The position numbers were made by a program, and so were the translations under genes. A stretch of 64,000 nt of DNA from Enterocloster bolteae (GTDB taxonomy: Bacteria; Bacillota; Clostridia; Lachnospirales; Lachnospiraceae), in contig NZ_CP022464.2 in the NCBI RefSeq assembly GCF_002234575.2, positions 930,001-994,000 on the forward strand, written 5' to 3'. Under the pieces are notes generated by a model. It worked only from the letters and a program-made list of their open reading frames with translations. It was not told the origin of the DNA and made no database searches. This document shows, piece by piece, positions 32,610-41,526 of this stretch (position 1 is its first letter; each line of letters starts with the position of its first letter).

Positions 32610-33590
32610 ATGGCACTGAGCAATTCCCAGTATGACGCAATCATGAGGGAGTATGGAAGGCAGCAGATCGAAAACCACCACAAACTGGAGGAGCGGCGCC
32701 AAGAGATTTATGCCAGGCTGCCGGTAGTAAGGCAGCTGGAAGCGGAAATCGCAGAGCGTTCCGTGGCGTGCGCCAAAAAGCTGCTGGAAGGGGATAAGAG
32801 TGTCCTGGACAGGCTGAAGGAAGACCTTAAGGATCTGCGGGAGCAGAAGTCGCTTATTATCAGGGCTGCGGGCTATCCTGACGATTACCTGGAGCTTCAT
32901 TACCGCTGTCCGGACTGTAGGGATACGGGACTGATAGACGGCCGTAAGTGCCATTGTTTCCTTCAGGCCCAGATGAAGCTGCTCCATGCCCAGTCCAATC
33001 TGGAGGATGTTCTGGAGCGGGAGAATTTTAATGCCCTGAGTTATGAGTACTACGATGATACGGAGATACTTTCCCAGCTGGGTATTACCAATGCGGCCTA
33101 CATGCGCCGGGTAGTGGCGGGATGCAGGGAGTTTGTCCGGGACTTTGATAAGAAACATGATAATCTCCTGTTTACAGGAAGCACTGGTGTGGGAAAGACA
33201 TTTCTCACCAACTGTATTGCAAGGGAGCTGATGGATGATTTCCATTCTGTCATCTATCTGACAGCCAGCGATCTCTTTGATGTATTTTCCAGGAATAAGT
33301 TTGATTATGATAATGCGGAGGACATGAAGGACATGTACCGGTTTATCCTGGACTGTGATCTTCTCATCATTGATGATCTGGGAACGGAGTTAAACAACAG
33401 CTTTACTTCCTCCCAGCTGTTTTACTGCATCAATGAGCGGATGAACATGAGCCGTTCCACCATCATATCCACCAACCTGACCCTGGCCCGGCTCAGGGAT
33501 TCCTATACAGACCGTGTTACATCCAGGATTATGAGCGGATACAGGATTATCCCATTATATGGAGGAGATATCAGACTGTTAAAAAAGTAA
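32610..33590 (+). CDS. DnaC/DnaI-type helicase loader ATPase
   Basis: A 326-residue AAA+ ATPase that loads the replicative helicase. The N-terminal coiled region (1-90) precedes a zinc-finger-like cluster (Cys100, Cys103, Cys114, Cys116 in CPDC...KCHC). The ATPase core has Walker A TGSTGVGKTF (about 189-198), Walker B LLIIDDLGTE (251-260), sensor-1 TIISTN and arginine-finger region DRVTSRI. The cysteine cluster fits the DnaI subgroup, in which the N-terminal part binds the helicase. It is co-transcribed with the dnaD-like gene. Confidence 0.9.
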   Translation: MALSNSQYDAIMREYGRQQIENHHKLEERRQEIYARLPVVRQLEAEIAERSVACAKKLLEGDKSVLDRLKEDLKDLREQKSLIIRAAGYPDDYLELHYRCPDCRDTGLIDGRKCHCFLQAQMKLLHAQSNLEDVLERENFNALSYEYYDDTEILSQLGITNAAYMRRVVAGCREFVRDFDKKHDNLLFTGSTGVGKTFLTNCIARELMDDFHSVIYLTASDLFDVFSRNKFDYDNAEDMKDMYRFILDCDLLIIDDLGTELNNSFTSSQLFYCINERMNMSRSTIISTNLTLARLRDSYTDRVTSRIMSGYRIIPLYGGDIRLLKK

Positions 33591-33624
33591 CGTATAATTA
33601 GGGCATTTCTGGGGTACAAGGGCC

Positions 33625-33654
33625 TTGACGAACCATGGAGAATGATGGTATAAA
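33625..33654 (+). promoter_or_regulatory. Promoter of prs
   Basis: TTGACG (33625-33630), 18 bases, TATAAA (33649-33654), about 57 bases before the prs start. The gap to the loader gene shows no convincing terminator. Confidence 0.6.
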
Positions 33655-33710
33655 AGTATATGCCGGTCCGGGTAAGAAGGCCTCCGGCAAAAAACAGGAG
33701 GATGTTAACC

Positions 33711-34880
33711 ATGTTATATGAGGAGAAAATCATTGAAACCATTCCCGTGGGTCCGTTGGGACTGATTCCGTTAAAGAGCTGTACGGAGTTGGGCGATAAG
33801 GTGAATGCCTATCTGGTGGACTGGAGACGGGAGAGGGAAAGCGAGCACAAGTCTACCATCGCATTTTCCGGATATCAGAGAGATTCCTACATTATCAATG
33901 CCGTAACCCCCAGGTTTGGCACGGGAGAGGGCAAGGGACTTGTGACAGAGTCCATAAGGGGCGACGACTTATATATCATGGTAGATATATGCAACTACAG
34001 TCTGACCTATTCCCTGTTCGGTATGACCAACCATATGTCACCGGACGACCATTTTCAGGATTTGAAGCGTGTGATTGCAGCGGCAGCAGGCAAGGCCCAC
34101 AGGATTAATGTGATTATGCCGTTTTTATATGAGAGCCGCCAGCACAGGCGTTCCGGGAGGGAATCCCTGGACTGCGCCCTGGCGCTCAAGGAACTGGTGA
34201 ATATGGGAGTGGAGAATATCATTACCTTTGATGCCCACGACCCCAGGGTCCAGAACGCCATTCCTTTACGGGGCTTTGAGACAGTTCAGCCCATCTACCA
34301 GTTCTTAAAATATCTTTTAAAGAATGAGACAGACCTGCAGATTGACAGCAGCCATATGATGGTCATCAGTCCGGATGAGGGCGGCACGGGAAGAGCCGTG
34401 TATTTTGCCAACATGCTGGGGCTGGACATGGGTATGTTCTATAAGCGCCGCGATTACACGAAAATCGTGGGCGGCCGCAACCCCATCGTGGCCCATGAGT
34501 TCCTGGGAGCCAGCGTGGAGGGGAAGGATGTGCTCATCATCGACGACATGATTTCCTCTGGTGAGAGTGTCATGGATGTGGCTAAGGAGCTGAAGCGCAG
34601 GAAAGCCAGGAAGGTTTTTGTGTGCGCTACGTTTGGTCTGTTTACAGGGGGACTTACAAAGTTTGACGAGTATTATGATAAGGGAATCATTGACCGGATA
34701 CTGACCACGAACCTGGTATATCAGACTCCGGATCTTCTTGAGAGACCTTACTATATTAATGTGGATATGAGCAAATATATTGCCCTCATTATCGACAACC
34801 TTAATCATGATGCATCCCTGAGCGATTTGCTGACGCCTACCAAGCGGATCAACCGGTTGCTGGCTCAGTACCGCAGTTAA
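33711..34880 (+). CDS. prs: Ribose-phosphate pyrophosphokinase (PRPP synthetase)
   Basis: A 389-residue cytoplasmic enzyme making 5-phosphoribosyl-1-pyrophosphate from ribose 5-phosphate and ATP for nucleotide, histidine and tryptophan synthesis. The core motifs are present: VDICNYS, the flexible loop region FLYESRQHRRSGRESLDCA, ITFDAHDPRVQNA and the PRPP-binding loop LIIDDMISSGESVMDVAKEL. It is about 70 residues longer than classical Prs (about 315), mainly through an N-terminal extension and insertions, a form common in Lachnospiraceae. The start at 33711 follows CAGGAGGA; upstream in-frame codons have no ribosome site. Confidence 0.9.
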   Translation: MLYEEKIIETIPVGPLGLIPLKSCTELGDKVNAYLVDWRRERESEHKSTIAFSGYQRDSYIINAVTPRFGTGEGKGLVTESIRGDDLYIMVDICNYSLTYSLFGMTNHMSPDDHFQDLKRVIAAAAGKAHRINVIMPFLYESRQHRRSGRESLDCALALKELVNMGVENIITFDAHDPRVQNAIPLRGFETVQPIYQFLKYLLKNETDLQIDSSHMMVISPDEGGTGRAVYFANMLGLDMGMFYKRRDYTKIVGGRNPIVAHEFLGASVEGKDVLIIDDMISSGESVMDVAKELKRRKARKVFVCATFGLFTGGLTKFDEYYDKGIIDRILTTNLVYQTPDLLERPYYINVDMSKYIALIIDNLNHDASLSDLLTPTKRINRLLAQYRS

Positions 34881-34901
34881 CAGGAACGCAATGTAAAGAA
34901 T

Positions 34902-34975
34902 AAAAGGCCGTTTTCCTAGATCTGCCTGCCGGGGCATGTTGCGGCGCTTAAGGCAGGTCATGGGGCGGCCTTTTT
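34902..34975 (+). terminator. Rho-independent terminator of prs
   Basis: AAAAGGCCG (34902-34910) pairs with CGGCCTTTT (34966-34974), with an inner stem CTGCCT/AGGCAG (34922-34927 with 34951-34956), and ends in a T-run. Confidence 0.75.
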
Positions 34976-35016
34976 GGATTTCTGACATTTGTGATGGGAC
35001 AGGGGGAAGATGCTAT

Positions 35017-36066
35017 ATGGAAGAAAAACAGTTCCGCGACAAGATTTACTGGCTTACATTCCTGTTCAGCCTGCTTGTGGTGTGGGTGCACTCTTTTAAT
35101 GGGGAGCTGTTTATGGGGACCCCGGAGGCTGCCCTTAAGGTTGCAGGGATAGAGCGCATACTGGGAGAGAGACTGGGACAGATAGCGGTGCCGGGATTTT
35201 TCATGGTGTCCTCCTATCTGTTTTTTCGCGGTTTTTGCTGGGAAAAGCTCATTCCAAAGTGGCGTTCCAGGATAAGAAGCCTGGTACTGCCCTATCTTTT
35301 GTGGAATTTTCTTTACTATATTGGGTATGTGGCGGCCACCCGCCTGCCGGGCCTGTCCGGAGTGGTGGGAAAGACGCCCATACCCTTTAACGGGACCCAG
35401 CTTTTTGACGCCCTTGTGTGCTATTCCTATAACCCGGTGTTCTGGTATCTGTTCCAGCTGATTCTTCTGGTGGCGCTGGCACCCCTGGTTTACACTGTGA
35501 TGCGGGGGAATTTAACGGGCGCCGCCGCCCTGGGAATCATGGCCTTTGGCCTTTGGAAGAACTGGGCCATGCCCCTTCTTAATCTGGATGCCCTGTTTTA
35601 TTTCTGCGCAGCTGCCTGGGCGAGCCTTCACAGGGATACCTGGGGAAGGGGAATAGAGGAAAGAACTGGGGTCCGGAAGAATATGACGGCAGGAGCCATT
35701 CTTTTGACTGCCATGGGACTTCTTCTGTACCTGGGCCGTTTCGGAGGACTGTTGTGGGAGCGTCCGCTTTACACCGTATGTTGGAGGCTGTGGGGAGTCT
35801 GCGGAGCTGTCCTGGCTGTAAAGGCAGCGGACCTTCCTGATGCCAGGGAGTGGATGAAGCATAATTTCTTCCTGTATGCCATTCATTTTGCCTGGGTAAG
35901 GTTTATCAACAAGGCAGCCGCGGCTGCTTTTCCGGGAAGCGCGGTCATTGCCCTGGCTGCATTCATCCTGATGCCCGTCCTCATGACGGCGGTCAGCGCC
36001 CTGATTGGCGGCGCTATGAGACGGTTCGTACCCAATGTTTATTATATGCTGTCAGGAGGAAGGTAA
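35017..36066 (+). CDS. Acyltransferase-3 family membrane protein
   Basis: A 349-residue membrane protein with about ten helices of the acyltransferase-3 family, which transfer acyl groups to sugars, peptidoglycan or surface polymers. The first helix holds the conserved histidine (FLFSLLVVWVHSFNGELF), followed by FFMVSSYLFFRGF and LVLPYLLWNFLYY, all typical of the family. The start at 35017 lies behind AGGGGGAAG; an upstream in-frame ATG overlaps the prs terminator. No partner genes are adjacent, so the acceptor is unknown. It stands alone between prs and recA. Confidence 0.85.
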   Translation: MEEKQFRDKIYWLTFLFSLLVVWVHSFNGELFMGTPEAALKVAGIERILGERLGQIAVPGFFMVSSYLFFRGFCWEKLIPKWRSRIRSLVLPYLLWNFLYYIGYVAATRLPGLSGVVGKTPIPFNGTQLFDALVCYSYNPVFWYLFQLILLVALAPLVYTVMRGNLTGAAALGIMAFGLWKNWAMPLLNLDALFYFCAAAWASLHRDTWGRGIEERTGVRKNMTAGAILLTAMGLLLYLGRFGGLLWERPLYTVCWRLWGVCGAVLAVKAADLPDAREWMKHNFFLYAIHFAWVRFINKAAAAAFPGSAVIALAAFILMPVLMTAVSALIGGAMRRFVPNVYYMLSGGR

Positions 36067-36281
36067 GCCGGCGCCCGGCGGGGAAGTCCCGGCCGGGCAG
36101 CGTGTCCGGAGGAAATCCTTGCAATCAGCATGATTCTATGATATTCTGATACTACTTCCACGGCATTTCTTGCCGTGATGGCTTTGGCACTGCGTTTTTG
36201 TGCGCAGGCGTTGGGGTGCGTGCACAGGCACCTGTAAGGGGCGTTTCGCCCGGAATTCACATTGTATGACAGACAGGAAAA
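36067..36281. other. Intergenic stretch before the 11-bp repeats
   Basis: No gene is recognised. A short hairpin (CACGGCA / TTGCCGTG near 36158-36176) without a T-run may stop transcription from the acyltransferase gene weakly. Reading frames on the minus strand across this stretch and the repeats show only repetitive leucine/histidine-rich peptides with no family resemblance. Confidence 0.4.
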
Positions 36282-36358
36282 CAGTATGGAAGCAGTATGG
36301 CAGCGGTATGGAAGCAGTATGGCAGCAGTATGGCAGATGTATGAAAGCAATATGAAAG
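36282..36358. repeat. Seven-unit 11-bp tandem repeat upstream of recA
   Basis: Seven consecutive 11-bp units with consensus CAGTATGGMAG: the first five differ at one or two positions, the last two are more degenerate (ATGTATGAAAG, CAATATGAAAG). A degenerate match also lies at 36262-36272. The period is about one turn of the helix, so each unit presents the same face. The array ends about 100 bases upstream of the recA promoter. Replication slippage or a binding array are both possible. Confidence 0.75.
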
Positions 36359-36461
36359 AAGCAGGGAGGTACTGTGGAAACCATCCGGCAGCGGCGCAGG
36401 ATAGCGTTATGGCCGTCATATGAAACCAGCGTAAAAAGGGGGCGTGGCGGGAAAATAGAGG

Positions 36462-36515
36462 TTGACATTTTAGGGGAACTATACTATTATTGTAACTATT
36501 AGAGAACATTTGTTC
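36462..36515 (+). promoter_or_regulatory. recA promoter with LexA/SOS box
   Basis: TTGACA (36462-36467), 17 bases, TATTAT (36485-36490). GAACATTTGTTC at 36504-36515 is a perfect match to the Gram-positive SOS box (GAAC-N4-GTTC) and lies just after the predicted transcription start, where bound LexA would block recA expression until DNA damage. Confidence 0.85.
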
Positions 36516-36539
36516 GCATGGAAGGCATTGGAGGATACT

Positions 36540-37676
36540 ATGGCCAGAGAAGAGAAGAGTAATGTAATCAACCGCGATATGAATAAAGACGAGAAGTTAA
36601 AGGCATTAGACGCTGCCCTGACCCAGATTGAGAAGGCATACGGAAAAGGATCCGTCATGAAGCTGGGGGATTCAAGAGCAAATATGAATATTGAGACAGT
36701 GCCCACCGGCTCCATCAGCCTGGATATAGCCCTGGGATTGGGCGGAGTTCCCAAGGGCAGGATTGTAGAGGTATATGGACCTGAGTCTTCCGGTAAGACC
36801 ACGGTCGCCCTGCACATGGTGGCAGAGGTGCAGAAGCGCGGGGGCATTGCAGGCTTCATTGACGCAGAGCATGCCCTGGATCCTGTATATGCCAGGAACA
36901 TAGGAGTGGATATTGATAACCTGTATATCTCCCAGCCGGATAACGGCGAGCAGGCACTGGAGATTACCGAGACCATGGTGCGTTCCGGTGCCGTGGACAT
37001 CGTGATTGTGGACTCCGTGGCCGCTCTGGTTCCCAAGGCTGAGATTGACGGCGAGATGGGAGATTCCCATGTGGGTCTTCAGGCCAGGCTTATGTCACAG
37101 GCTCTGAGGAAGCTGACCGCTGTTATCAGCAAGTCCAACTGTATTGTCATCTTCATCAACCAGCTGCGTGAGAAGGTGGGTGTCATGTTTGGCAATCCGG
37201 AGACTACCACAGGCGGACGTGCTCTGAAGTTCTATGCATCCGTGCGCCTGGATGTCCGCAGGATAGAGACCTTAAAGCAGGGCGGAGAGGTCACAGGAAA
37301 CCGTGTCAGGGTAAAGGTAGTGAAGAATAAGATTGCGCCTCCTTTTAAGGAAGCTGAATTCGATATCATGTTTGGCAGGGGTATTTCCAAGGAAGGCGAT
37401 ATCCTGGACCTGGCTGTTAAGGAGAACATCATTGAGAAGAGCGGCGCCTGGTTTGCCTATAACGGTTCCAAGATTGGCCAGGGACGTGAGAATTCCAAGC
37501 AGTACCTGTCTGATAACCCGGCTGTCTGCGCCGAGGTGGAGGCCAAGGTAAGGGCAAAGTATGAACTGCCCGGAGCAGAGGAAGCCATGGAGGCAGCCGA
37601 GGCCTTTAAGACAGCCGCTAAACAGGCGGAAACTAAAACAGGGGAAACTGATGCGGATGCCCCTGAACTGGTATGA
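36540..37676 (+). CDS. recA: Recombinase RecA
   Basis: A 378-residue RecA, the strand-exchange ATPase that also triggers LexA self-cleavage. Walker A GPESSGKTT lies at about 80-88, followed by the typical FIDAEHALDP, VDSVAALVPKAEI and the DNA-binding loop segments QALRKLTA and GNPETTTGGRALKFYAS. The C-terminal tail is acidic and alanine-rich, as usual. The start at 36540 follows TTGGAGGATACT; an earlier TTG at 36510 lies inside the SOS box and is not used. The gene overlaps recX. Confidence 0.97.
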   Translation: MAREEKSNVINRDMNKDEKLKALDAALTQIEKAYGKGSVMKLGDSRANMNIETVPTGSISLDIALGLGGVPKGRIVEVYGPESSGKTTVALHMVAEVQKRGGIAGFIDAEHALDPVYARNIGVDIDNLYISQPDNGEQALEITETMVRSGAVDIVIVDSVAALVPKAEIDGEMGDSHVGLQARLMSQALRKLTAVISKSNCIVIFINQLREKVGVMFGNPETTTGGRALKFYASVRLDVRRIETLKQGGEVTGNRVRVKVVKNKIAPPFKEAEFDIMFGRGISKEGDILDLAVKENIIEKSGAWFAYNGSKIGQGRENSKQYLSDNPAVCAEVEAKVRAKYELPGAEEAMEAAEAFKTAAKQAETKTGETDADAPELV

Positions 37677-38290
37677 TGGTCACAGCTGTCATCCCTGTAG
37701 ATAAGAGAAAGAGCAAAGTCTTCCTGGAGGAAGGCTTTGCCTTTGTTTTATACAGGGGTGAGGTGGAACGGTACAGGATAGAGGAAGGCAGGGAGCTGGA
37801 AGATGAGGTGTATGAGGAAATCCTCAGGGATGTACTGCGGCCAAGGTCCAAGGAGTATGCCCTTCATTTATTAAAGGATTCAGGAAAAACAGAGAAGTGG
37901 ATGAAGGAAAAACTTGGGAAGGCAGGATATCCCAGAGAGGCAGTGGAGTATGCTGTAAATTTTCTGAAGGAATACCGTTTTCTGGATGATAACGCTTATG
38001 CACAGAGCTATGTGCGCTCCTATGCAGGGAAAAAGAGCCGACGCCAGATGGTATATGAGATGCAGCAAAAGGGCGTGGATTCGTCTTATATAGAGGAAGC
38101 GCTGGACCAGTCGCCTGTGGACGAGGAGGAATCAGCCAGGCAGGCTCTGACCAGGCGGCTTAAAGGAAAACAGGAAGCCTCCTACCAGGAAAAAGGCCGT
38201 CTGGCGGCCTTTTTAGGGAGGAAAGGATACTCCTTTGAAGTGATAAACAGGGTATTGAGAGAGATTAAAACCGCTGAAAACCAGGATTAG
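37673..38290 (+). CDS. recX: Regulatory protein RecX
   Basis: A 205-residue protein of the RecX family, which binds RecA filaments and modulates their activity. Three-helix repeats are visible: ALHLLKDSGKTEKWMKEKL, AVEYAVNFLKEYRFLDDNAY and SRRQMVYEMQQKGVDSSYI. A short N-terminal beta-like extension resembles clostridial RecX proteins. The ATG overlaps the recA stop (ATGATG), so both are made from the SOS-controlled transcript. No terminator is evident before the rny promoter. Confidence 0.92.
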   Translation: MMVTAVIPVDKRKSKVFLEEGFAFVLYRGEVERYRIEEGRELEDEVYEEILRDVLRPRSKEYALHLLKDSGKTEKWMKEKLGKAGYPREAVEYAVNFLKEYRFLDDNAYAQSYVRSYAGKKSRRQMVYEMQQKGVDSSYIEEALDQSPVDEEESARQALTRRLKGKQEASYQEKGRLAAFLGRKGYSFEVINRVLREIKTAENQD

Positions 38291-38347
38291 GCCCTGTTGT
38301 AATTTGTCTATATTGTCTGTCTCTGCGGGAAAATAAGGGGAAGATAC

Positions 38348-38376
38348 TTGACATAATTCTGAAAAAAGTATAAAAT
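38348..38376 (+). promoter_or_regulatory. Promoter of rny
   Basis: TTGACA (38348-38353) followed after 17 bases by TAAAAT (38371-38376), within TATAAAAT. The start codon is about 50 bases downstream. Confidence 0.6.
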
Positions 38377-38424
38377 TAATATGTTGTAGTTCGTACAATG
38401 AAAATTAAATAAGGAGGTGCTCCT

Positions 38425-39975
38425 GTGTCACAGATAATGGTCCCCATAATGATTATCGTTATGATAGTTGTGGCTATTATTACTTGGTTTGCTGCACGCA
38501 ATTACGAGAGGAAGCAGTATGACAGCAAGGTAGGAAGTGCAGAAGAAAAATCAAGGGAAATAATAGATGAAGCATTAAAAACCGCAGAGACAAAGAAGCG
38601 AGAAGCTCTCCTGGAAGCCAAGGAAGAATCTTTAAAGACGAAAAATGAGTTAGAGAAGGAAACCAAGGAAAGAAGAGCGGAACTTCAACGTTATGAAAAA
38701 CGTGTATTAAGTAAGGAAGAAAACGTTGAAAAAAAGGCAGATGCCCTTGAAAAGAAGGAGGCGGACCTGGTCAGAAGGGAAAACATTCTCAGTAAACGTA
38801 CTGCAGAAGTGGAAGCCCAGTATGAGCAGGGGATACAGGAACTGGAGCGGATATCCGGTCTAACCTCCGAACAGGCAAAAGAATATCTTTTAAAATCTGT
38901 TGAAGAAGATGTAAAACATGACACAGCTAAATTAATTAAGGAACTTGAAAACAAGGCAAAGGAAGAAGCTGACAAAAAGGCCAGGGATTTAGTGGTGACT
39001 GCTATTCAGCGGTGCGCTGCAGACCATGTGGCTGAGACAACGGTTTCTGTTGTACAGCTTCCTAACGACGAGATGAAAGGCCGCATCATCGGACGAGAGG
39101 GACGTAATATTCGTACCCTTGAGACTCTTACCGGTGTGGAACTGATTATCGACGATACCCCGGAAGCAGTAGTATTGTCTGGATTTGATCCAATACGTAG
39201 AGAAGTTGCTAGAATAGCATTGGAGCGTTTGATTGTGGACGGACGTATTCATCCGGCCAGAATCGAGGAGATGGTAGAGAAGGCACAGAAGGAAGTGGAG
39301 AACAACATGAGGGAAGAGGGCGAGGCAGCCTGTCTTGAAGTTGGCATCCACGGAATTCATCCGGAATTAGTTAAGTTACTTGGTAAAATGAAGTTCAGGA
39401 CCAGCTATGGCCAGAATGCATTAAAGCATTCTATCGAGGTGGCCCAGCTGTCAGGACTTTTGGCGTCAGAACTTGGAGTGGATGTACGTTTAGCCAAACG
39501 TGCCGGTTTATTACATGACATTGGTAAATCCGTTGACCATGACATGGAAGGTACCCATGTCCAGCTAGGTGCAGACCTGTGTAAGAAGTATAAGGAATCT
39601 GCCACTGTGCTGAATGCGGTGGAATCCCATCATGGCGATGTTGAACCTACCAGCCTCATTTCCTGCATTGTACAGGCAGCCGATACCATATCTGCTGCAA
39701 GACCTGGTGCAAGGCGTGAGACTCTGGAGACATATACAAACAGATTGAAACAATTAGAAGATATAACCAATTCCTTTAAGGGAGTGGACAAGTCTTTTGC
39801 CATTCAGGCAGGCCGCGAGGTTCGTATCATGGTAGTTCCGGAACAGATCAGCGATGACGATATGATATTGCTGGCAAGAGATGTTTCCAAACGGATTGAG
39901 GACGAACTGGAATATCCGGGACAGATTAAGGTAAATGTAATTCGTGAGTCAAGAGTTACGGATTACGCGAAGTAA
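38425..39975 (+). CDS. rny: Ribonuclease Y
   Basis: A 516-residue membrane-anchored endoribonuclease that starts mRNA decay in Gram-positive bacteria. In order: one N-terminal helix (about 5-25, MIIVMIVVAIITWFAA), a long charged coiled coil (about 30-190), a KH RNA-binding domain (about 205-270, GRIIGREGRNIRTLE) and an HD domain (about 330-425) with the catalytic HD in LLHDIGKSVDHD. Start is a GTG at 38425 behind AAGGAGG. Length and layout are standard. The G+C content of its coiled-coil region is visibly lower than in neighbouring genes, as expected from lysine and glutamate codons. Confidence 0.96.
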   Translation: MSQIMVPIMIIVMIVVAIITWFAARNYERKQYDSKVGSAEEKSREIIDEALKTAETKKREALLEAKEESLKTKNELEKETKERRAELQRYEKRVLSKEENVEKKADALEKKEADLVRRENILSKRTAEVEAQYEQGIQELERISGLTSEQAKEYLLKSVEEDVKHDTAKLIKELENKAKEEADKKARDLVVTAIQRCAADHVAETTVSVVQLPNDEMKGRIIGREGRNIRTLETLTGVELIIDDTPEAVVLSGFDPIRREVARIALERLIVDGRIHPARIEEMVEKAQKEVENNMREEGEAACLEVGIHGIHPELVKLLGKMKFRTSYGQNALKHSIEVAQLSGLLASELGVDVRLAKRAGLLHDIGKSVDHDMEGTHVQLGADLCKKYKESATVLNAVESHHGDVEPTSLISCIVQAADTISAARPGARRETLETYTNRLKQLEDITNSFKGVDKSFAIQAGREVRIMVVPEQISDDDMILLARDVSKRIEDELEYPGQIKVNVIRESRVTDYAK

Positions 39976-39994
39976 TCATTAAGAAGTGTAGATA

Positions 39995-40052
39995 AATGCC
40001 CTAAAAACCGTAAGAATGTAGTATTCATTCATGCGGTTTTAGGGCATTTTTT
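39995..40052 (+). terminator. Rho-independent terminator of rny
   Basis: AATGCCCTAAAA-ACCG (39995-40010) pairs with CGGTTTTAGGGCATT (40034-40048) with one bulge and is followed by a long T-run. Confidence 0.85.
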
Positions 40053-40139
40053 TATTCGGGCGTTCAGGCCCGGGATACGCTTCTGGTGAAACGGGAATGA
40101 AACTGGTAAAAGACAGCAATAGACTGGCGGGCAGCCATG

Positions 40140-40163
40140 AATATGACACACAGTTGTCATATT
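40140..40163 (+). promoter_or_regulatory. Operator-like inverted repeat upstream of the VOC gene
   Basis: AATATGACA (40140-40148) and TGTCATATT (40155-40163) form a perfect 9-bp inverted repeat with a 6-base spacer, a shape typical of dimeric repressor sites. It lies about 100 bases before the VOC gene. GGCAGCCATGA also occurs twice in this gap. No convincing promoter could be fixed. Confidence 0.4.
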
Positions 40164-40258
40164 AACTGTGTTATCATTAGGCGGAATGTTCTTGATGGCG
40201 GCAGCCATGACAACCGTGAGCATTTTCAGCCATTATCCTAAAACGGAGGAAACTTTGA

Positions 40259-40723
40259 ATGAAATATGAAGGTGTATGTATTGCTGTGAAGGATGTGAAT
40301 CTTTCAAAAAAATTTTATCAGGATCTATTTGATCTGGAGGTATTTCAAGATTATGGTATAAACGTCTCATTTGGCGGACTGTCTTTACAGCAGGAATTTG
40401 ACTGGCTGACAGGTGTCCCTAAAGAAAGTATATTGGAAAAGGCACACAATATGGAGCTGTATTTTGAGGAGGATGATTTTGACGGCTTTATAGATAGATT
40501 AGGACAGCGCAATGACATTCAATACATAGGTGATGGCGTAAAAGAAGCCGGATGGGGACAGCGCACAGTGCGTTTTTATGATTTGGACGGCCACATCATT
40601 GAAGTTGGAGAGAACATGAAAATGGTTGTGAGGCGGTTTATCCATTCCGGGATGTCCATGGAGGAGACTTCCAGACGAATGGATGTCTCTGTATCTGATT
40701 TGGAAAAACTGCTGCAGAGCTGA
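40259..40723 (+). CDS. VOC (glyoxalase/bleomycin-resistance fold) family protein with HTH-like tail
   Basis: A 154-residue protein. Residues 1-120 form a vicinal-oxygen-chelate domain: MKYEGVCIAVKDVNLSKKFYQDLFDLEVFQDYG at the start and FYDLDGHIIEVGENM with the C-terminal metal-type glutamate. The typical first histidine position is replaced (CIAVKD), so metal binding is doubtful. Residues 125-154 (SGMSMEETSRRMDVSVSDLEKLLQ) look like a small helical or HTH-type tail, unusual for the family. It may be an enzyme, a drug-binding protein or a ligand-binding regulator. The next gene starts 80 bases on. Confidence 0.8.
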   Translation: MKYEGVCIAVKDVNLSKKFYQDLFDLEVFQDYGINVSFGGLSLQQEFDWLTGVPKESILEKAHNMELYFEEDDFDGFIDRLGQRNDIQYIGDGVKEAGWGQRTVRFYDLDGHIIEVGENMKMVVRRFIHSGMSMEETSRRMDVSVSDLEKLLQS

Positions 40724-40803
40724 ATCAATCCCTGGGGGAGTGTATCATGCCATTAAGCGTATGCGGCCCCTGGTCCAAAAAGACATTCACGGAAGGAGGT
40801 TCT

Positions 40804-41526
40804 ATGAACTGGGAACCATGGACAGGCTGTTATAAAGCCAGTGACGGATGTACATATTGTTATTTTTATGGGCCTTATGCAAAACGGTACGGTCAAAACA
40901 TCATAGAGAAGACAGACAAATTTGATTGGCCTGTCAGGAGGAATGCAAAGGGACAGTACAACATTAAAGGAAACAAAATTCTCGCAACCTGCTTTGCAAC
41001 TGACTTTTTCCTTCCTGAGGCAGATGAATGGCGTAAAGAAGTTTGGGCCATGATCAGGGAGAGGACAGATATTGATTTTTTGATTCTGACAAAGCGTATT
41101 GACCGTTTCCTTGTATCGCTTCCGCCGGATTGGGGAACCGGCTATGATAATGTGAATATTGGCTGTACTGTTGAAAACCAGAAAATGGCCGATTACAGAC
41201 TTCCTCTATTCTTATCCTATCCCATAAAACGGCGTTTTATTGCCTGCGCCCCGCTTTTGGAGGCCATCGATCTGACGCCATATCTTCATGGAGTGGACCA
41301 TGTTACAGTTGGCGGTGAAACAGGACGCGACGCCCGGGTGTGTGACTATGACTGGGTACTGGACATCCGTGAACAATGTGTAAAAGCAAACAAAACATTT
41401 TGGTTTAAAAATACAGGCTCATTTTTCAGATGCAATGGCGCGGTGGAGAAAATTAATCCGTTTAAGCAGACCGGCCTGGCGAAAGAGCTTGGAATAGATA
41501 TTTCAGATGGAAAAAGGCTGTTTTGA
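40804..41526 (+). CDS. DUF5131 (phage Gp37/Gp68-like) family protein
   Basis: A 240-residue protein of the DUF5131 family. The start at 40804 (MNWEPWTGCYKASDGCTYCY) follows GGAAGGAGG. It has the family's N-terminal cysteine motif (Cys9, Cys16, Cys19) like an iron-sulfur or radical-SAM-type cluster site, then FLILTKRIDRF, GCTVENQ, PLLEAIDL and VGGETGRDAR. Family members occur on phages and in chromosomes and their activity is not established to my knowledge. No phage genes are nearby. It may form an operon with the VOC gene. Confidence 0.82.
   Translation: MNWEPWTGCYKASDGCTYCYFYGPYAKRYGQNIIEKTDKFDWPVRRNAKGQYNIKGNKILATCFATDFFLPEADEWRKEVWAMIRERTDIDFLILTKRIDRFLVSLPPDWGTGYDNVNIGCTVENQKMADYRLPLFLSYPIKRRFIACAPLLEAIDLTPYLHGVDHVTVGGETGRDARVCDYDWVLDIREQCVKANKTFWFKNTGSFFRCNGAVEKINPFKQTGLAKELGIDISDGKRLF

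Noticed and set aside
36282..36358. CRISPR array
   Set aside because: The units are 11 bp with no unique spacers.
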